This document shows positions 54,055 through 63,578 of a DNA stretch of 64,000 nt, one piece after another (within the stretch, counting starts at the first letter, position 1; each line of letters starts with the position of its first letter). Origin of the DNA: Actinoalloteichus caeruleus DSM 43889 (lineage in GTDB: Bacteria > Actinomycetota > Actinomycetes > Mycobacteriales > Pseudonocardiaceae); assembly GCF_000429185.2 (NCBI RefSeq), contig NZ_AUBJ02000001.1, positions 620,001 through 684,000 on the forward strand. The letters run 5' to 3'. The notes under the pieces were generated by a model that worked only from the letters and a program-made list of their open reading frames with translations, made no database searches and was not told the DNA's origin. Made by a program: the position numbers and the translations under genes.

Positions 54055-54891
54055 TCACGGCCGCCAGGCTCCCGCCGCGGCGGCCCGCACGACGTAGTCC
54101 TCGAAGGTTCGGGGCGCCCGGCCCAGGAGGGCTGCGAGGTCCTCCGTCGGGGAGGCGAGCGCTCCGCGTTCCATCATCACGAACATCTCGGCGACGTGGT
54201 CGGCGTCGTCCTGGCTCAGGCCCTGTTCCACGAGTGTCGCGGCGTACTCGGTGGGGGAGATCCGCCGGTAGGTGATGGGCCGCCCGGACGCCCGGGCGAT
54301 CAGGTCGACGGCCTCCGGGTACGTGAGCGCACGCGGCCCGGTCAGTTCGTGGACGCCTCCGGCGTGCCGGCCGGGTTCGGTGAGCACCGTGACGGCCGCA
54401 TCGGCGACGTCCTCGACGTCGATGATCGGGTCGGGGACCGCGCCGGCCGGGAGCGCCAGTTCCCCTGCGACCAACGGGGCGTGGAAGAGGTCCTCGCTGA
54501 AGTTCTGCGCGAAGTTCGACGGCCGCAACACGGTCCACTCCAGCGCGGAGCCGCGCACGGCCTCCTCGGCCGACAGCATGTCCAGCCCGAAGGTGGAGTC
54601 GCCCCAGTCGTCGGCTCCGCGCCCGGAGAGCAGGACCAGCCTCCGCACTCCGGCGGCCTCGGCCTGGGCGACGAACTCGTGCACCGGGCCCGGAACGGTC
54701 GGGGCCACGACGTAGGCGGCGTCCACGCCCTCGAGGACGGCGCCCCAGTCGTCGGGGTCGGACCAGTCGAAGCGGGGCTGGGTCGACCGGGAGGCGGCCC
54801 GGACCGGGATGCCGCGGAGTCGGAGGCGGGCGAGGATCCGTCGGCCGGTCTTGCCGGTCGCGCCGAGGACGAGGGTGGTGTCGTTTCTCAT
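54055..54891 (-). CDS. NmrA-like NAD(P)-binding protein
   Basis: A 278-residue atypical SDR of the NmrA/QorB group. N-terminal nucleotide site TLVLGATGKTGRRILARL (residues 6-23); then PVRAASRS, VDAAYVVAPTVPGP, RRLVLLSGRGADD, TVLRPSNFAQNFSED and IIDVEDVADAAVTVL, the typical order. Such proteins are redox sensors or quinone/enone reductases. The ATG at 54891 is the likely start; the frame is open to 54927. It is divergent from an AraC regulator at 54972, which is likely to control it, with the 80-bp spacer holding both promoters. Confidence 0.86.
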   Translation of the reverse strand: MRNDTTLVLGATGKTGRRILARLRLRGIPVRAASRSTQPRFDWSDPDDWGAVLEGVDAAYVVAPTVPGPVHEFVAQAEAAGVRRLVLLSGRGADDWGDSTFGLDMLSAEEAVRGSALEWTVLRPSNFAQNFSEDLFHAPLVAGELALPAGAVPDPIIDVEDVADAAVTVLTEPGRHAGGVHELTGPRALTYPEAVDLIARASGRPITYRRISPTEYAATLVEQGLSQDDADHVAEMFVMMERGALASPTEDLAALLGRAPRTFEDYVVRAAAAGAWRP

Positions 54892-54971
54892 GAGGTCAGT
54901 GAACCGCGCCGAACTGGACGATTCCATAGGTGGAGCGCCGGATCGCCTGTGTGTTCGTCTAGGCTGGCGGG

Positions 54972-55970
54972 GTGGACGCGTTCAGTGATCTGTTGCGCGG
55001 GGTGCGGGCCCACGGCTCGTTGGTCGGGAGTTCGACCCACACCCCGCCGTGGGCGTTGCACTTCGTCGACGGTGCGCCGCTCACCCTGTGCACCGTCCTC
55101 ACGGGTGGCGGCTGGATCGTGCCGGAGGACGGTGCCCCGGAGCCCCTCCGCGCCCGCGAGACGATCATCGTGCGCGGCCCCGGGACGTTCAGCTTCGTGG
55201 ACGAGGTGGGTACCTCGGCCGAACCGATCCCGTGCGGGGAACTCTGCGCTACCCCCGAGGAGGGTGGGACCAGGCATCGGCGTGGCTGGCACGATCCGGG
55301 CTCCCCCGAGCCGGGACGGGAGTCGACGACGCTGATCGTCGGCGCCTACCCGGTGCGCGGCGAGATCAGCCGCCGGCTGCTGGAGGCGTTGCCCGGAGTG
55401 CTGCGGGTGTGCGCGGGGGGAACGGGAGACCCCGTCCTGGACCACCTCGCCGCCGAGGTCGCCGTCGACGCGCCCGGCCAACAGGTGGTGCTCGACCGGC
55501 TGCTGGACTGGATGTTGGTGTGCACGCTGCGCGAGTGGTTCGACCGCCCGGGCGGTGAACCCCCCGCGTGGTGGGCGGCCCAGCACGACGCGGTGGTGGG
55601 TGGCGCGCTGCGCCTGCTGCACGGCGAACCGGCCGCGCCCTGGACGGTCGCCGCGCTGGCCGCGCGCATCGGGGTGTCGCGGTCGACCCTGGCGAAGCGG
55701 TTCGCCGACCTGGTGGGCGAGCCGCCGCTGACCTACCTGACCCGGTGGCGGATGACGCTCGCGGCGGATCTCCTGGCCGAGCGGGGGTCGGACACCCTGG
55801 AGGAGATCGCGCACGCCGTCGGCTACTCCGACGCGTTCGGGTTCAGCGCCGCCTTCAAACGGGTGCGTGGCGTGAGCCCGAGCGAGTTCCGTCGCGCCGC
55901 GACCACGTTGGACCCGGCGCCGGTGGGGTTCGTGCCGGCCGGCACCATCCCGGTCGGCGGGCACGTCTGA
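54972..55970 (+). CDS. AraC-family transcriptional regulator (cupin_6 N-terminal domain)
   Basis: A 332-residue protein. Residues 1-200 are a cupin-type sensor: DAFSDLLRGVRAHGSLVG, GGGWIVPEDG, ETIIVRGPGTFSFVDEVG and the C-terminal LLDWMLVCTLREWF. Residues 215-305 form two AraC helix-turn-helices: WTVAALAARIGVSRSTLAKR and DTLEEIAHAVGYSDAFGFSA, ending AFKRVRGVSPSEFRR. GTG start at 54972 with little ribosome signal. Regulators with this layout commonly control a divergent oxidoreductase, here the NmrA-like gene. Confidence 0.87.
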   Translation: MDAFSDLLRGVRAHGSLVGSSTHTPPWALHFVDGAPLTLCTVLTGGGWIVPEDGAPEPLRARETIIVRGPGTFSFVDEVGTSAEPIPCGELCATPEEGGTRHRRGWHDPGSPEPGRESTTLIVGAYPVRGEISRRLLEALPGVLRVCAGGTGDPVLDHLAAEVAVDAPGQQVVLDRLLDWMLVCTLREWFDRPGGEPPAWWAAQHDAVVGGALRLLHGEPAAPWTVAALAARIGVSRSTLAKRFADLVGEPPLTYLTRWRMTLAADLLAERGSDTLEEIAHAVGYSDAFGFSAAFKRVRGVSPSEFRRAATTLDPAPVGFVPAGTIPVGGHV

Positions 55971-55976
55971 GCCAGG

Positions 55977-56590
55977 TCACCCCGTTCTCGGCCAGACCGG
56001 CGGCGGGGCGGCCATCCCACGGCCGCCGAACCGGGCCCGCCAGGCGGCCGCCAGTCCCGCCGCCAGCCGCTGCGCGTGGCGCGGGTCGAGCAGGTATGCG
56101 CGCAACGCCTCGGTGGTCCGGCCGGCGGTCTGGGCGTGCACCTCGGCCAGCGCACCCCGGGCGGTGGCCGCGCCGGTCCCGGGTCGGGTGCGCCCCGCGT
56201 GGTGGCCAGCTCGAAACACCGGGGGAAGTACAGGTCCTGCGGGTGCCCCTCGGTGATCCGTTCCTCCCGCCGCACCCGTTTGACCAGGACGAACCAGGCG
56301 GCGGTGTCCCGCAACCGGTCGGCCGCGGCGTGCAGCGGGGCCGTCACCAACGCCGCTCCGTCCTCGGTGACCACCGGGCCCGCGCACTCCGGGTGGAGCG
56401 CCGGTCGGATCACCAGCGGGTCGAGCACCAGTTTCACGGTGCGGCTCAGCGGTCCGCCCCGGGGACCGCTCAACGCCTCCACCCCGTGGAGACCCCGCCA
56501 CACCTCGTCGAGCACGGCCGCCCTCGGCCGGCGACCATCCATCTCGTGGCGGCTGTCTCTCCTGGTGGGGGTGCCTTCACCGGTGGGCAT
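55977..56590 (-). CDS. conserved hypothetical protein, about 205 residues, with one apparent frameshift
   Basis: Read leftward from an ATG at 56590. First frame: MPTGEGTPTRRDS, AVLDEVWRGLHGVEALSG, RTVKLVLDPLVIRPALHPE and HPQDLYFPRCFELATTRG. Then, from about 56195, the next frame: TGAATARGALAEVHAQTAG, RTTEALRAYLLDPRHAQRLA and AAAWRARFGGRG, with the stop at 55977. The two parts have matching composition and join without overlap if one base is missing. I do not recognise the family; the conserved Trp/Arg-rich character suggests a soluble alpha/beta protein. The stop lies 6 bases from the convergent AraC gene stop. Confidence 0.6.
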
Positions 56591-56696
56591 GGCACCAGGT
56601 TAAGGATGGGATCGTCACCGAGGACCTGGGACCGGTAGGGCCGCCGCCGGACCTAGCGTCGGCGGCGACATCCGGTGAGACCACGAAGGACACGCC

Positions 56697-57497
56697 ATGA
56701 TCCGCACCGCCCTCCGTTCCCTGGCCCTGCTGGCGCTGCTCGGCTCCGCCGGCTACTACCTGTGGTTCGGTCTGACGAACCAGGGCGACGACGACCTCCC
56801 GGGCATGAGCTGGGTCGGCCCCCAGATGGTGCCGCTGATGATCGCGCTGCCCGTGACGATCATGATCTTCAGCTTCACCGGTCACGGCGTGATGACCGCA
56901 CTGACCGGGCGCAACAGCGCCGCCTTCCGCCGGGGACAGCTCGGTGTCGGCACCGTCGTCGGCACCAGTCCCACGGGCGCCACCGTCAACGACCAGCCGG
57001 AGCTGCGCATCGACCTGACCGTCCGCACCGCCGACGGCCTCCAGTTCGCCTCCCACGCGAGGATGGTGGTCCCGGTGACCGAGGTGGCCGCCCTCCGCCC
57101 CGGCGCCGTGGTCCCCGTCCGGTACGTGCCCGGTCGGATCGACCGGGTGGAACTCGACCTGTCCGGGGACGCCGCCCGCGCGCAGGACGTGATGAACCAG
57201 ATCGCCCTCCAGCAGGGGACCCTGGACCCCGGACGGTTGGAGGTCGCCAAGCGCGGCACCCCCGCGCAGGGGCTGGTGCGGGCCCTGGAGGTGCCCGGTG
57301 AGATCCGCGACGGGCAGGCCCGGCTGGACATCACCCTCCTGGTCACCCGACCGGACGGAACGACCTTCGAGACCAGGGTGGAGAAGTTCGTGCCGCCCCA
57401 CATGGTGGCCCACGTGCAGGTCGGGCGGATCGTCGCCGTCCGGTACCTGCCGGAGGACGAGTCCCGTCTCGTGCTCAGCCTGCCCGTCAACGGGTGA
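56697..57497 (+). CDS. membrane protein with two tandem beta-rich domains
   Basis: A 266-residue protein. Two N-terminal hydrophobic helices (LRSLALLALLGSAGYYLWFG and VPLMIALPVTIMIFSFTG) form a hairpin anchor. Two related soluble repeats follow: residues 80-160 (GTVVGTSPTGATV, PELRIDLTVRTADG, RMVVPV, VPVRYVPGRIDRVEL) and 185-262 (GLVRALEVPGEIRD, RLDITLLVTRPDG, EKFVPP, VAVRYLPEDESRLVL). Each has the pattern X-X-R-Y-x-P near its end. I know no function; an adapter for membrane stress or secretion is only guesswork. Its ATG follows GAAGGA. Confidence 0.65.
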   Translation: MIRTALRSLALLALLGSAGYYLWFGLTNQGDDDLPGMSWVGPQMVPLMIALPVTIMIFSFTGHGVMTALTGRNSAAFRRGQLGVGTVVGTSPTGATVNDQPELRIDLTVRTADGLQFASHARMVVPVTEVAALRPGAVVPVRYVPGRIDRVELDLSGDAARAQDVMNQIALQQGTLDPGRLEVAKRGTPAQGLVRALEVPGEIRDGQARLDITLLVTRPDGTTFETRVEKFVPPHMVAHVQVGRIVAVRYLPEDESRLVLSLPVNG

Positions 57498-57789
57498 CGC
57501 ACCGGCTCCCCGCCGGCCCCCGGGCGTCGGCTCCCCGAGGGCGGACCGGACACGGATCGGACAAGCCGGCCGCGCGACCGGCGCGGACGTCCTCGGCGCC
57601 TTGACGGCCGAGAAATCCGATCCCTAGTGTCCAGAGTTGACTCCGAGCACGGACCGGACCGCCTCGACACCGCCCACCGGGCGGGGCCCGAGCGCGCCGG
57701 TTCCGCCCGGGGCCGGACCAGCACCACGGGAGCGCGGTCACCACCCCCGGCGGACCGGCGCCCCCGAAACGGGAAGCGAGGTCGGCGAC

Positions 57790-59430
57790 GTGGGTGGGAC
57801 GACGCACTCCTCGACCGACCCGTTCCCCCCGTTGCTGGACGTCTCCGACGTCACCAGGAGCTTCCCCGGCGTGCGGGCGCTGTCCGGGATGCGGCTGGAC
57901 CTCCGACACGGCGAGGTCCTCGCCCTGGTCGGGGAGAACGGTGCCGGCAAGTCCACGCTGATGCGCCTGCTCTCCGGCGTCGACCAGCCCGACACCGGGC
58001 GGTTCCTCCTCGACGGGCGGGAGATCCGCCCCAGCGGGCCGGGGCACGCGCGGTCCCTGGGCATCGGGATCATCCACCAGGAGTTCTCGCTCGTGCCGGA
58101 CCTGACCGTCGCCCAGAACCTGTTCCTCGGACGGGAACCGAGGCGGTGGCGATGGTTCGTCGACCGCCGGGCCCTCGACCGGCGGGCGGCGGAACTCGTC
58201 GCCGAACTCGGCCTGCCCCTCGACCCCGACGCTCCCGTCGCCACCCTGTCAGTGGCCCACCAGCAGTTGGTGGAGATCGCCAGGGCGTTGTCCCACCGGC
58301 CCCGGGTGCTCATCATGGACGAGCCGACGGCCGCGTTGGACGCCGACGAGGTCGAGACCCTCCACGCGCTCATCCGACGGTTCCAGGGCCCGAACACCGG
58401 CGTCATCTACATCTCCCACCGAATGGACGAGATCCGCCGGGTCGCCGACCGGATCACCGTCATCCGCGACGGCCGGTACGTGGCGACGCGAGCCGTGTCC
58501 ACCACCAGCACCGACGAGGTCGTCTCGTTGATGGTCGGCCGCGCCGTCGCCACCTCGACGGCACCCGCTCCCACCCGGGTAGCCCGACGACCCGGGCCCG
58601 TGGTGCTCAGCGTGCGCGGGCTGAGCACCCGGGGTCTCCTCCGCGACGTCAGCTTCGACCTCCACGAGGGGGAGATCCTCGGCTTCGCCGGCCTGATGGG
58701 TGCCGGGCGCACCGAGACCGCGCGGGCACTGGTCGGCGCCGACCCCAGCACCGGCGGCACGGTCGAGGTGCGCGGGCGGCCGGCGCGCATCCGCAACCCG
58801 GCCGAGGCCGCCGCCCTCGGCGTCGGCTACCTCTCCGAGGACCGGAAACGTTACGGGCTGCTGCTCGACCACGACGTCGGCACCAACATCACCCTCGCCG
58901 CGTTGGCGAGCCGCTTCGCCACCGCCGGCGTCGTCCGCCGCCGCGCCGCCCGCACCGCCGCCCAGGGGTACGTGCGGGCCCTCGGCGTCCGCACCCCGTC
59001 CCTGGACCGGCCGGTCCGGAACCTCTCCGGCGGCAACCAGCAGAAGGTGGTCCTCGCCCGCTGGCTCGCCAGGGACTGCGACGTGCTCATCGTCGACGAA
59101 CCCACCCGAGGCGTCGACGTCGGAGCCAAGGAGGAGATCCACCAGCTCCTCGAGGGGCTGGCCAACGACGGCACCTCGGTCATCGTCATCTCCTCCGAAC
59201 TGCCCGAGGTACTGCGCCTGTCGGACCGGGTCGTGGTGATGAGCGAGGGCCGGGTGACGGGGATCCTCCCGGCGGCGGAGGCGAGTCAGGAGGCCATCAT
59301 GCGCTACGCGACGCTGCGACCGGAGAACACCGGCACACCCCCGCCGGACCGCGACGCGCCGGGGGACCAGTACCGGGCCGGCGCCCCCGAGCCGACCGCG
59401 CCCGAGCACGGACGGGAGGCTCGGCCGTGA
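57790..59430 (+). CDS. ribose-type sugar ABC transporter, double ATPase subunit
   Basis: About 546 residues with two ABC domains, as in RbsA/MglA. First: Walker A VGENGAGKSTLMRL, Q-loop IIHQEFSLVP, an altered signature (TLSVAHQQLVEIA) and Walker B VLIMDEPTAALD. Second: an altered Walker A GLMGAGRTETARAL, SEDRKRYGLL, signature NLSGGNQQKVVLAR and Walker B VLIVDEPTRGVD. The altered sites are normal for this class. The GTG at 57790 follows GCGAGGTC; a longer frame from 57637 is low-complexity. First of three genes with the permease and binding protein; energises sugar uptake. The C-terminal 30 residues form a Pro-rich tail. Confidence 0.9.
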   Translation: MGGTTHSSTDPFPPLLDVSDVTRSFPGVRALSGMRLDLRHGEVLALVGENGAGKSTLMRLLSGVDQPDTGRFLLDGREIRPSGPGHARSLGIGIIHQEFSLVPDLTVAQNLFLGREPRRWRWFVDRRALDRRAAELVAELGLPLDPDAPVATLSVAHQQLVEIARALSHRPRVLIMDEPTAALDADEVETLHALIRRFQGPNTGVIYISHRMDEIRRVADRITVIRDGRYVATRAVSTTSTDEVVSLMVGRAVATSTAPAPTRVARRPGPVVLSVRGLSTRGLLRDVSFDLHEGEILGFAGLMGAGRTETARALVGADPSTGGTVEVRGRPARIRNPAEAAALGVGYLSEDRKRYGLLLDHDVGTNITLAALASRFATAGVVRRRAARTAAQGYVRALGVRTPSLDRPVRNLSGGNQQKVVLARWLARDCDVLIVDEPTRGVDVGAKEEIHQLLEGLANDGTSVIVISSELPEVLRLSDRVVVMSEGRVTGILPAAEASQEAIMRYATLRPENTGTPPPDRDAPGDQYRAGAPEPTAPEHGREARP

Positions 59431-60437
59431 CCGCCACCGACACGACCGACACCGTCGACCACCCGGCGCGGCGCGGCGGCCTCGCGGGTGCCGCCCGTGC
59501 CCGCCTCCAACAGCTCCTCGCCCTCGCCAGCCTCCTCGTCATCGGGGCCTTCTTCTCCGTCGCCAGCCCCTTCTTCCTCACCTACGGCAACTTCACGGCG
59601 ATCCTGTTCTCCACCGTCGTCATCGGCACCCTCGCCGTCGGCACCACCCTGGTGATCGTCAGCGGAGGCATCGACCTCTCCCTGGGCACGGGCATGGCGT
59701 TGTGCGCCGTCGTGGCCGGGGTGCTCATGGTCGATCTCGGACTGCCCCTGGCGGTGGGCGTCCCCGCCGCGATCCTCTTCGGCGGCCTGATCGGTCTCGT
59801 CAACGGCCTCAACGTCACCCTGCTGGGCATCCCCCCGTTCATCGCGACCCTCGCGATGATGCTCGTCGCCGGTGGGCTGGCCCTGGTGCTGTCCAACAGC
59901 GCGCCGATCTACTTCACCGACGTCCCCGGCTACCTGGACATCTCCACCGGCAACCTCGTCCCCGGCGTCGACTTCCCCAACGCCGTCCTCATCCTGCTCG
60001 TCGCGGCGGTCGTCGCCGGACTCGTCCTCAGCAGGACCGTCCTGGGACGGCACACCTACTCGGTGGGCAGCAACGAGGCGGCCACCGCCCTGTCCGGGGT
60101 GGACGTCCGCCGGGTGAAGATCGCCGTGTACGTCCTCGCCGGCCTGTTCACCGGGTTGGCCGGCATCCTCATCTCCGCCCGCCTCGGCTCCGCCCAGCCC
60201 GCCACCGGCATGGGGTACGAGTTGCAGGCGATCGCCGCGGTCGTCATCGGCGGCACCTCGCTGTCCGGCGGGCGCGGTTCGGTGGTCGGCACGCTGATCG
60301 GCGCCCTCATCATCTCCGTGCTCAACAACGGGCTCCAGATCATGTCCATCCCGCAGGAGTGGCAGAACGTCATCCTCGGCTGCGTGATCCTCGTGGCCGT
60401 CTACGCCGACATGCTGCGCCGCCGACGGCGGGGTTGA
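59427..60437 (+). CDS. ribose-type sugar ABC transporter permease
   Basis: A 336-residue membrane protein with about 8-10 helices. The BPD_transp_2/RbsC family features are clear: TLVIVSGGIDLSLGTGMAL, GLINGLN-like text as LVNGLNVTLLGIPPFIATLA, GRHTYSVGSNEAATALSGVD, GMGYELQAIAAVVIGGTSLSGGRGS in two halves. The GTG start overlaps the previous stop (GTGA), so translation is coupled. It makes the channel for the sugar bound by the next gene product. Confidence 0.92.
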   Translation: MTATDTTDTVDHPARRGGLAGAARARLQQLLALASLLVIGAFFSVASPFFLTYGNFTAILFSTVVIGTLAVGTTLVIVSGGIDLSLGTGMALCAVVAGVLMVDLGLPLAVGVPAAILFGGLIGLVNGLNVTLLGIPPFIATLAMMLVAGGLALVLSNSAPIYFTDVPGYLDISTGNLVPGVDFPNAVLILLVAAVVAGLVLSRTVLGRHTYSVGSNEAATALSGVDVRRVKIAVYVLAGLFTGLAGILISARLGSAQPATGMGYELQAIAAVVIGGTSLSGGRGSVVGTLIGALIISVLNNGLQIMSIPQEWQNVILGCVILVAVYADMLRRRRRG

Positions 60438-60482
60438 GCGGGCGGTGGTGGTCACCGCCCACGGAAGGGAAGGGAGCGCGGG

Positions 60483-61436
60483 ATGCGGGGGATCAGGCCG
60501 CTCGCGGTGCTCGGAGCGCTCGCCGTCGCGCTCACCGGCTGCGGACCGGGGTGGGGCCACGACCCCGACCTGCCGCACATCGCCATCGTCTCGAAGGGAT
60601 TCCAACACCAGTTCTGGCAGGCCGTGAAACGCGGCGCGGAGGAGGAGGCCGAACGGCGGGGCGCCGGTGTCACCTTCATGGGGCCACCCACCGAACAGGA
60701 CGTCGAGGCCCAGCTGAACATGCTCACCAACGCCATCGCCCGCCAACCCGACGCCATCGGCCTGGCCGCGTTGGACAGCCGCGCCACCGAACCCCTGCTC
60801 CGGCAGGCCGAGGAGGCGGGCATCCCGGTTATCGCCTTCGACTCCGGGGTGGACAGCGAGATCCCCAGGACCACCGTGGCCACCGACAACCGGGCGGCGG
60901 CCGCCCTCGCCGCCGAACACCTCGCCGGCCTGCTCGGCGGCACGGGAACCGTGGGGCTGGTCGTGCACGACCAGACCAGCGGGTCCGGGGTGGACCGGCG
61001 GGACGGCTTCCTGGACTGGATGCGGGCCAACGCCCCCGGCATCACCGTGCTCGACCCCCAGTACGGCGGCGGTGACCAGCTCGTCTCGGCCGACATCACC
61101 AAGGCCGTCCTCGCCGCGAACCCCGACCTCGACGGCCTGTACGCCTCCAACGAGGGCTCCGCGGTCGGGGTGCTCCGAGGCGTCGCCGAAAGCGGCCACG
61201 AGGACCTGGTCGTCGTCGGGTTCGACTCGGGGCGCGCCCAGCTCGACGCCGTCCGCGACGGCACCCTCGCCGGCGCCGTCACCCAGGACCCCATCGACAT
61301 GGGTCGACGACTCGTCCTGGCCGGGTTGGCGGCGATGGACGGCGAGGAGCTCCCTGCCACCGTGGACACGGGTTTCCACTGGTACGACGCGCGCACGGTG
61401 GACGACCCGGCCCTGGCCGGCGTCCTCTACCAGTAG
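60483..61436 (+). CDS. sugar ABC transporter substrate-binding lipoprotein
   Basis: A 317-residue periplasmic-binding-protein-1-type lipoprotein. MRGIRPLAVLGALAVALTGC has a lipobox (LTGC) with Cys20, so it is anchored in the membrane. Then PHIAIVSKGFQHQFWQAVKR, QPDAIGLAALDS, GIPVIAFDSGVD, VATDNRAAAALAAEHLA, LYASNEGSAVGVLRG and VVVGFDSGRAQLDA are typical of RbsB-like ribose/galactose binders. The ATG at 60483 follows AAGGGAAGGGAG. Third and last gene of the importer; a GC hairpin is directly after the stop. Exact sugar not predictable. Confidence 0.92.
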   Translation: MRGIRPLAVLGALAVALTGCGPGWGHDPDLPHIAIVSKGFQHQFWQAVKRGAEEEAERRGAGVTFMGPPTEQDVEAQLNMLTNAIARQPDAIGLAALDSRATEPLLRQAEEAGIPVIAFDSGVDSEIPRTTVATDNRAAAALAAEHLAGLLGGTGTVGLVVHDQTSGSGVDRRDGFLDWMRANAPGITVLDPQYGGGDQLVSADITKAVLAANPDLDGLYASNEGSAVGVLRGVAESGHEDLVVVGFDSGRAQLDAVRDGTLAGAVTQDPIDMGRRLVLAGLAAMDGEELPATVDTGFHWYDARTVDDPALAGVLYQ

Positions 61437-61441
61437 CGCCG

Positions 61442-61458
61442 GTCCCGCCGGGCGGGAC
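61442..61458 (+). terminator. compact GC hairpin after the ABC importer operon
   Basis: GTCCCGC and GCGGGAC arms around CGG, six bases after the stop of the binding-protein gene. Confidence 0.55.
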
Positions 61459-61910
61459 GGCACCCGTCACCCGGCCACCCGTGCGGCCCGGGCGGAACCC
61501 GGGAACGGTGACCCACCCCGCCGAGGTGGGGAGGTACCAGGAGGAGGGGGACGGCCGTCGTCCCACCAGGGCGGGGCCGTCGCTCCGTCGCGCACCCGAA
61601 CCGAGGACCGGCGCGGGCCGGAACGGAGGTGAGGGGCCCATCCACGTGGGGACACCTCACCGGTAACAGCAGGGGCCCGGCCGGGGCCGAGCCGCCAGCC
61701 CGTGGCCGGGGAACCCCGCCTGCCCCACCGCGTCCCCCGTGACCGTCCGCGATCGGCGTGCCCAGCCCAAGCAGGCGGACGGCAGGGGGCGACAGCGCGC
61801 AGCCCGAGGGGACGCCACCACCCGAGAGCTGACCAGAGGCCGGACGCCGGCACGCCACCACGGGCGAGGGGAACGCCGGTCGGCGGACCCGGCGCGGAGA
61901 TCCGAGGAGG
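61459..61910. other. intergenic stretch, nothing recognised
   Basis: About 450 bp between the importer and the convergent M16-like gene. An inverted repeat GGTGAGG ... CCTCACC (near 61628-61661) may be a second terminator. No coding region supported. Confidence 0.4.
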
Positions 61911-63578
61911 TCACGACCGGTGCAGCGGACCGTCCACGCCGAGGCTCCGCAGGTTCCGCGCGACCTGCCGCCGCAGGACACCGCTGGCCGAGGGCAGCCG
62001 GCGCTCCAGTTCGCGGACCGACATCTCCTGGTAGACGAAGTGGTCCAAGCCCCCCTCCGGCGCGGAGTGCAGGTCCTCCATCGCCTGCCGCGCCAGGCCG
62101 GCCGCCACGATGTCCACCTCCTCCATCGACCCCGGCCACCCGAGCTCGGAGGGCACCAGGTCCGGCAGCCGGGACACCAACGGTTCGCAACCGGGGAAGC
62201 GGTGCGGGTCCGCCACGATCTTCTCCCCGTTCCTCCCGTAGACCACGGCGACGCCCCGCCAGACCGACCACCCCACCACCTCCGACCACGCGACGCTCTG
62301 CCACCGGCCCAGTGCGTTGCGGTGGCAGAGCCGGTCGGCCCCCTCCACCAGCAGCTCCCGGTCCTGCCCCGGCGGGCAACCACCGGTCGCCTCGAAGCGT
62401 GCCCCTCCCTCCGGGGGGAGCGAGGTGGGAATCACGTGTTCCACCCCCGGCAACGCCAGCTCCACACCGTCGGGTACCACCACCAGGGCCGACCGCATCG
62501 CGGTCCGCAGCGCCGCCGCCACCTGCTCCGGTCTGACCCGGGCGCGGCTGCGCTCGTCGCAACCGTCCGAACCGGTCACCCCGAACAGCGCCAGGTGGGC
62601 ACGGCGGAACACCTGGGACGCGGCGCGTTCGGTGTCCCGGTGCCCGGCGTCGGACCGCCGGCGCCGTTCGAGCAGCGCCGTCAGCTCGTCCTGGTCGGGT
62701 CCCGCCGCGGCGAGTTCGGTGAGCGCGGCCCAGACGGCACCGGCGGCCCGCGCGGAGGCGTCGTGCTCGCAGAACAGGTCGATCGCGACGTGCACGGTGT
62801 CCGAGGAGAGCATCGTCTGGCCCAGGATGCGGTCCTGACCGTCCCACCGGTCGACCAGGCTCTCCTGTACGGGGTGGAGCCGCAGGTCCAGCACGTCCTG
62901 GGTGACCGCCCACACCGCGTCGAGCGTCCCGGGCAACATCACGCCCACCCCGGAGTAGGGGGGCGGCCCGCCGGAGAACCACTCCGCCGAGGACCGCTGG
63001 TTCGGCGTGATGGCGGGCCGTCGCGGGGCCGCGCCAGGGGGGAGCGGTAGTCGCATCGCTCCGTCCAGGACGGGAGTGGTGATCGCGCAGACGGCGTTGC
63101 CCGCCACGAAGTAACGGGCCAGGTGTTCCCGCACCTCCCGTGGCGTGAACCGGTCCAACGGGATGTCGTCGGCCCAGTACGCGGCCCCGATGCCCGTGGA
63201 CCCGTAGTCGTGGCGCAGCAGGGCCGCCGTCGGGCGGGGCACGTCCAGCCAGCCGGCCGCGCCCCGGTCCGAGAGCACGTTCTCGATGAGGTCCTCCGGC
63301 GGGTCGGCCAGCAGCTCGCACACCTCGTCGAGCTGGGCGCACACCTCGGCGCGGGCCCCGGTGGCCGCGAAGACGACCGTGTCCAGGGTGGAGCCCGACC
63401 AACTGGTCGGCACGAAGAAACCGGTGACGCGTTGCACCATCGACACCACCACCGACGTCAGGCCCGCATGCCGCAGGCCCTCGTCACGGAGGCCGACACG
63501 GAAGAGCAGGAAACCGGACACCTCGCCCGAGCCCTCCTGCCAGAACACGGGGACGCCGTTGACGTGACTCTCTCCCAC
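61911..63578 (-). CDS. M16-peptidase-like protein without zinc-binding motif
   Basis: A 555-residue protein with the general two-lobed layout of insulinase/M16 proteins: GVPVFWQEGSGEVSGFLLFRVG, then GLRHAGLTSVVVSMVQRV where active enzymes have HxxEH, FFVPTSWSGSTLDTVVFAATG and RYFVAGNAVCAITTPV. The second half has AIDLFCEHDASARAAGAVW and QVFRRAHLALFG. Only the first His of the zinc site is present, so it is probably not a protease; in actinomycetes such M16-like proteins can be scaffolds or natural-product proteins. The ATG at 63578 is followed by GESHVNGV. Family assignment moderate. Confidence 0.65.
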   Translation of the reverse strand: MGESHVNGVPVFWQEGSGEVSGFLLFRVGLRDEGLRHAGLTSVVVSMVQRVTGFFVPTSWSGSTLDTVVFAATGARAEVCAQLDEVCELLADPPEDLIENVLSDRGAAGWLDVPRPTAALLRHDYGSTGIGAAYWADDIPLDRFTPREVREHLARYFVAGNAVCAITTPVLDGAMRLPLPPGAAPRRPAITPNQRSSAEWFSGGPPPYSGVGVMLPGTLDAVWAVTQDVLDLRLHPVQESLVDRWDGQDRILGQTMLSSDTVHVAIDLFCEHDASARAAGAVWAALTELAAAGPDQDELTALLERRRRSDAGHRDTERAASQVFRRAHLALFGVTGSDGCDERSRARVRPEQVAAALRTAMRSALVVVPDGVELALPGVEHVIPTSLPPEGGARFEATGGCPPGQDRELLVEGADRLCHRNALGRWQSVAWSEVVGWSVWRGVAVVYGRNGEKIVADPHRFPGCEPLVSRLPDLVPSELGWPGSMEEVDIVAAGLARQAMEDLHSAPEGGLDHFVYQEMSVRELERRLPSASGVLRRQVARNLRSLGVDGPLHRS

